Of a stretch of DNA of 7,217 bases, positions 5,162 through 7,217 are shown in pieces. Source of the DNA: Candidatus Zixiibacteriota bacterium (lineage in GTDB: Bacteria > Zixibacteria > MSB-5A5 > CAIYYT01); contig JAPLUP010000571.1 in the NCBI GenBank assembly GCA_026397575.1, positions 1 through 7,217 of the forward strand. The letters are read 5' to 3'. The position numbers and the translations under genes are program-made. The stretch's first letter is position 1, and each line of letters opens with the position of its first letter. Under the pieces are notes generated by a model, which was not told the DNA's origin, did no database searches, and saw only the letters and a list, made by a program, of their open reading frames with translations.

Positions 5162-6538
5162 CTACTCCCCTTCCCTCTTCAGGCCGTATTTTTCGATTTT
5201 TCGATATAGGGTAGAGGCATCTATTCCCAAGAGTTTCGCCGCCTTGGCCTTTTGCCAACCGGTTTGATTGAGCACCCAAAAGATATATGCCTTCTCAATT
5301 GACTCCAGCGTAGGGTTAGCCGGATTTGGTTGTTCCGGCGCCAATTTCTCTGAGACTTCTCCTCTGGCGAACTTGTCTGGAAAGTCCTCGGGCTTGATCG
5401 TCTCGGTCTTCGACAGCAGGAAAGCGCGTGTGATCGTATTCTCCAACTCGCGCACGTTACCGGGCCACTCAGCCGCCATGATCAAGTGCTCCGCCTCTGG
5501 CGAGAGCTTCTTGGCAACGGTGTTATGTTTGGCCGCCAGCCGGTTAAGGAAATGCTCGGCCAACAGCGGAATATCCCCGCGTCGTTGCGACAGGGGCGGC
5601 AGAAAAATCGGTAACACTTTCAACCGATAGAACAAATCAGCACGGAAACGGTTGGCCTTGACGTCTTCCTCAAGATCGGAATTGGTCGCGGCGATAAGAC
5701 GCAGATCAACCTTAAGCGGGATCGTGGAGCCTACCGGCGTAAACTCTTGTGTCTCTAGGACGCGCAAGAGCTTCACTTGCAGACCTGTTGTCAGGTTGCC
5801 TATCTCATCGAGGAACAACACGCCACCATCCGCTACGCGGAACAATCCTTCTTTGTCCTTGATCGCGCCGGTAAACGACCCTTTCTGGTGTCCAAATAAC
5901 TCCGATTCTAAGAGCTGCTCTGGAATAGCTGCACAGTTGATTGCGACAAAGGGCATGTCCTGACGTCGCGAGTGCGCATGAATGGCGCGTGCGATCAAGT
6001 CCTTGCCGGTACCGCTCTCGCCAAGGATCAGAGCGATCGAGTCGGATTCGGCGATTTGTAGCACCAGTTCTTTCAACTTGACAATGATTTCGGATTTGCC
6101 GACAAATCGATCTAGCGTAAAGCGATCGGCGCGTTTCCCCTTGACTGCTTTGCCGACTGTCGGCGCACTGCTGTACTGTAACAGAGTTTTGATAACCTGC
6201 TTGATTTCGTCGATCTTGAACGGTTTGGTGATGTAATCGTCAGCGCCCTTCTTAAGGGCTTCAACCGCGGAATCGACTGACGCATACGCAGTCATCACAA
6301 TAAAATGCAGATTATCACGCCTCTTCTTGGCCTCCGTCAGAAGCTCGATGCCGGACATTTCGGGCATCATGATATCGGAGATGACCAGGTCCGGACGTTC
6401 CGCGTCCATCCGCTTCATGGCTTCCCGCCCGGACTGTGCTGTCGAAACAGAATAGCCCTCTTTCTTGAGCATGATTTCCATGAAGTTGCACATCGACTCT
6501 TCATCGTCGACGACCAGAATGCGGGGGGGCTTGTTCAC
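5162..6538 (-). CDS. NtrC-family sigma-54-dependent response regulator (PilR-like)
   Basis: The 458-residue protein shows all three domains. Receiver (about 5-120): acidic pocket D11-D12, phosphorylation site D55 in VISDIMMPE, T83 and K105. AAA+ sigma-54 activator domain (about 143-375): Walker A GESGTGKD (173-180), sigma-54-contacting loop GSFTGA (220-225; the usual motif is GAFTGA), Walker B GGVLFLDEIG with D244-E245, and arginine-finger region RFRADLFYRL (297-306). C-terminal Fis-type helix-turn-helix (about 425-452), ending AKLLGIDASTLYRKIEKYG. GTG 6538 is the only reasonable start, as a TAG lies in frame 33 bp upstream; no clear Shine-Dalgarno is seen. When phosphorylated it should oligomerise, bind an enhancer and drive sigma-54 promoter melting. 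The sigma-54 promoter and pilins directly downstream point to a PilR-like role. Its kinase is not in the window. Confidence 0.95.
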   Translation of the reverse strand: MNKPPRILVVDDEESMCNFMEIMLKKEGYSVSTAQSGREAMKRMDAERPDLVISDIMMPEMSGIELLTEAKKRRDNLHFIVMTAYASVDSAVEALKKGADDYITKPFKIDEIKQVIKTLLQYSSAPTVGKAVKGKRADRFTLDRFVGKSEIIVKLKELVLQIAESDSIALILGESGTGKDLIARAIHAHSRRQDMPFVAINCAAIPEQLLESELFGHQKGSFTGAIKDKEGLFRVADGGVLFLDEIGNLTTGLQVKLLRVLETQEFTPVGSTIPLKVDLRLIAATNSDLEEDVKANRFRADLFYRLKVLPIFLPPLSQRRGDIPLLAEHFLNRLAAKHNTVAKKLSPEAEHLIMAAEWPGNVRELENTITRAFLLSKTETIKPEDFPDKFARGEVSEKLAPEQPNPANPTLESIEKAYIFWVLNQTGWQKAKAAKLLGIDASTLYRKIEKYGLKREGE

Positions 6539-6588
6539 AATTAAAGCATCGGCAGGCTTTGTCCCGTCCTAAAGTCGAACAGTTTCGG

Positions 6589-6616
6589 TTGACAACGGCG
6601 ATTTCGCGCCTAATTT
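6589..6616 (+). promoter_or_regulatory. Candidate sigma-70-type promoter of the GAF-domain gene
   Basis: A perfect TTGACA (6589-6594) is followed after 16 nt by TAATTT (6611-6616), a poor -10 match. The leader before ATG 6693 would be about 70 nt. The 154-bp divergent region also has to hold the regulator's promoter, for which I see only weak candidates. Confidence 0.35.
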
Positions 6617-6692
6617 GTCGGCCGTGGAACAATCGCTATGTCGCGGTCTTTACGAAGGTTACAGTTGATGTTCTTGAGTCTGTGTGTAGCTA

Positions 6693-7154
6693 ATGCCTAA
6701 TCATCTTTCGCATTCGGAAATGCTTGATCGGTTGCGAGAGATCGCTCGTCACGCCGACGCCAAGACTAAACTACCATTCGAGACGGTGCAGCTTCTGAAA
6801 GACAACTGCCCCCACTATGATTGGGTCGGCATTTACACTTTGGAATCCAACGATGAACTGGTGCTAGGACCGTTTCTGGGCAAACCGTCACCTCATACGC
6901 GGATAAAAGTCGGCGCCGGTATCTGTGGCGCCGCGGTGCGCGAGGAAAACACGATCATTGTTGATGACGTCAACAGCGATCCCCGTTATCTGGCCTGTTC
7001 ACTCGAGACCAAGTCGGAGATTGTCGTGCCGATTTTCAAGGATGGTAGAGTTGTTGGCGAGCTCGATATCGACTCACAGACTCCGGCAGCGTTTACCGAT
7101 CAGGACAGACGCTTTCTCGAAGAAGTTTGCGAGATATTGGCGGCGGCCTATTAG
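6693..7154 (+). CDS. GAF-domain protein, free-methionine-(R)-sulfoxide reductase type, resolving Cys replaced
   Basis: The 153-residue protein is a single GAF domain of the length and layout of fRMsr (E. coli MsrC/YebR), which reduces free methionine-(R)-sulfoxide in the cytoplasm. Diagnostic blocks are DWVGIYTL (43-50), LVLGPFLGK (56-64), GAGICGAAV (74-82), VDDVNSDPRYLACSLETKSEIVVPIF (from 90) and VGELDIDS (121-128). By alignment from memory with the E. coli enzyme, Cys102 matches catalytic Cys118, Cys78 matches Cys94, and the substrate-binding acids Glu125, Asp141 and Asp143 match Glu109, Asp125 and Asp127. The resolving Cys84, however, is His68 (GKPSPHTRI). It may use another thiol such as Cys78, or it may only bind a small ligand. 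ATG 6693 is the first possible start because TAG is in frame at 6687; no strong Shine-Dalgarno is visible. It is divergent from the response regulator. Confidence 0.9.
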   Translation: MPNHLSHSEMLDRLREIARHADAKTKLPFETVQLLKDNCPHYDWVGIYTLESNDELVLGPFLGKPSPHTRIKVGAGICGAAVREENTIIVDDVNSDPRYLACSLETKSEIVVPIFKDGRVVGELDIDSQTPAAFTDQDRRFLEEVCEILAAAY

Positions 7155-7170
7155 GCGGGTGGCGGAGAGG

Positions 7171-7191
7171 TCAGAACCGGTGCGGTTCTGA
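7171..7191. repeat. Perfect triloop hairpin after the GAF-domain gene
   Basis: TCAGAACCG (7171-7179) pairs with CGGTTCTGA (7183-7191) around the loop GTG. It begins 16 bp after the stop codon and is followed by TTTGTC, so it may end or stabilise the plus-strand transcript, but the T-run is short. Its 3-nt loop resembles the palindromes at 1363-1379 and 1479-1495, though the stem sequence differs. Confidence 0.55.
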
Positions 7192-7217
7192 TTTGTCGCA
7201 TTACACAAAATGAAGCA

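Overview
The window looks like a stretch of a Gram-negative, non-model bacterial genome. The signs are type IV pilin genes, a sigma-54 activator, a secreted protein with Asp-rich repeats, and many short intergenic palindromes. The base composition is close to balanced. The style (GDD-x-Y repeat proteins, pilins ending in a DDD-x-TID-x-WTI block, triloop palindromes between genes) reminds me of uncultured FCB-type lineages such as Zixibacteria, or of deltaproteobacteria-like groups. That placement is from memory and is not proven by the sequence. No tRNA, rRNA, CRISPR array or transposase gene was seen.

Layout. All genes but the last are on the minus strand. Positions 1-1269 hold the N-terminal 423 codons of a secreted repeat protein that runs off the left edge. 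Positions 1270-1837 are rich in small palindromes and contain a 68-residue two-helix membrane protein (1525-1731). A RimJ/RimL-type GNAT acetyltransferase follows (1838-2392). A 365-bp gene-free stretch (2393-2757) carries the acetyltransferase promoter and a dispersed-type inverted repeat. A GT4-like glycosyltransferase (2758-3933) lies just beyond a strong terminator (3979-4007).

The core of the window is a pilin module. An NtrC-family response regulator (5162-6538) is followed by two paralogous type IV pilins or pseudopilins (4558-4992 and 4031-4474). The first pilin is preceded by a well-spaced -24/-12 sigma-54 promoter (5024-5039). About 100 bp further upstream, immediately after the regulator stop codon, is a TTGCA-based palindrome that could be the regulator's binding site. 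Read in the direction of transcription, the order is regulator, candidate enhancer, sigma-54 promoter, pilin without cysteines, pilin with two cysteines, terminator, glycosyltransferase. This fits a PilR-like local control circuit, but no sensor kinase lies within the window.

Divergent from the regulator, on the plus strand, is a single-domain GAF protein (6693-7154) of the free-methionine-(R)-sulfoxide reductase type. It keeps the substrate acids and two of the three family cysteines but has His in place of the resolving cysteine. A triloop hairpin follows it.
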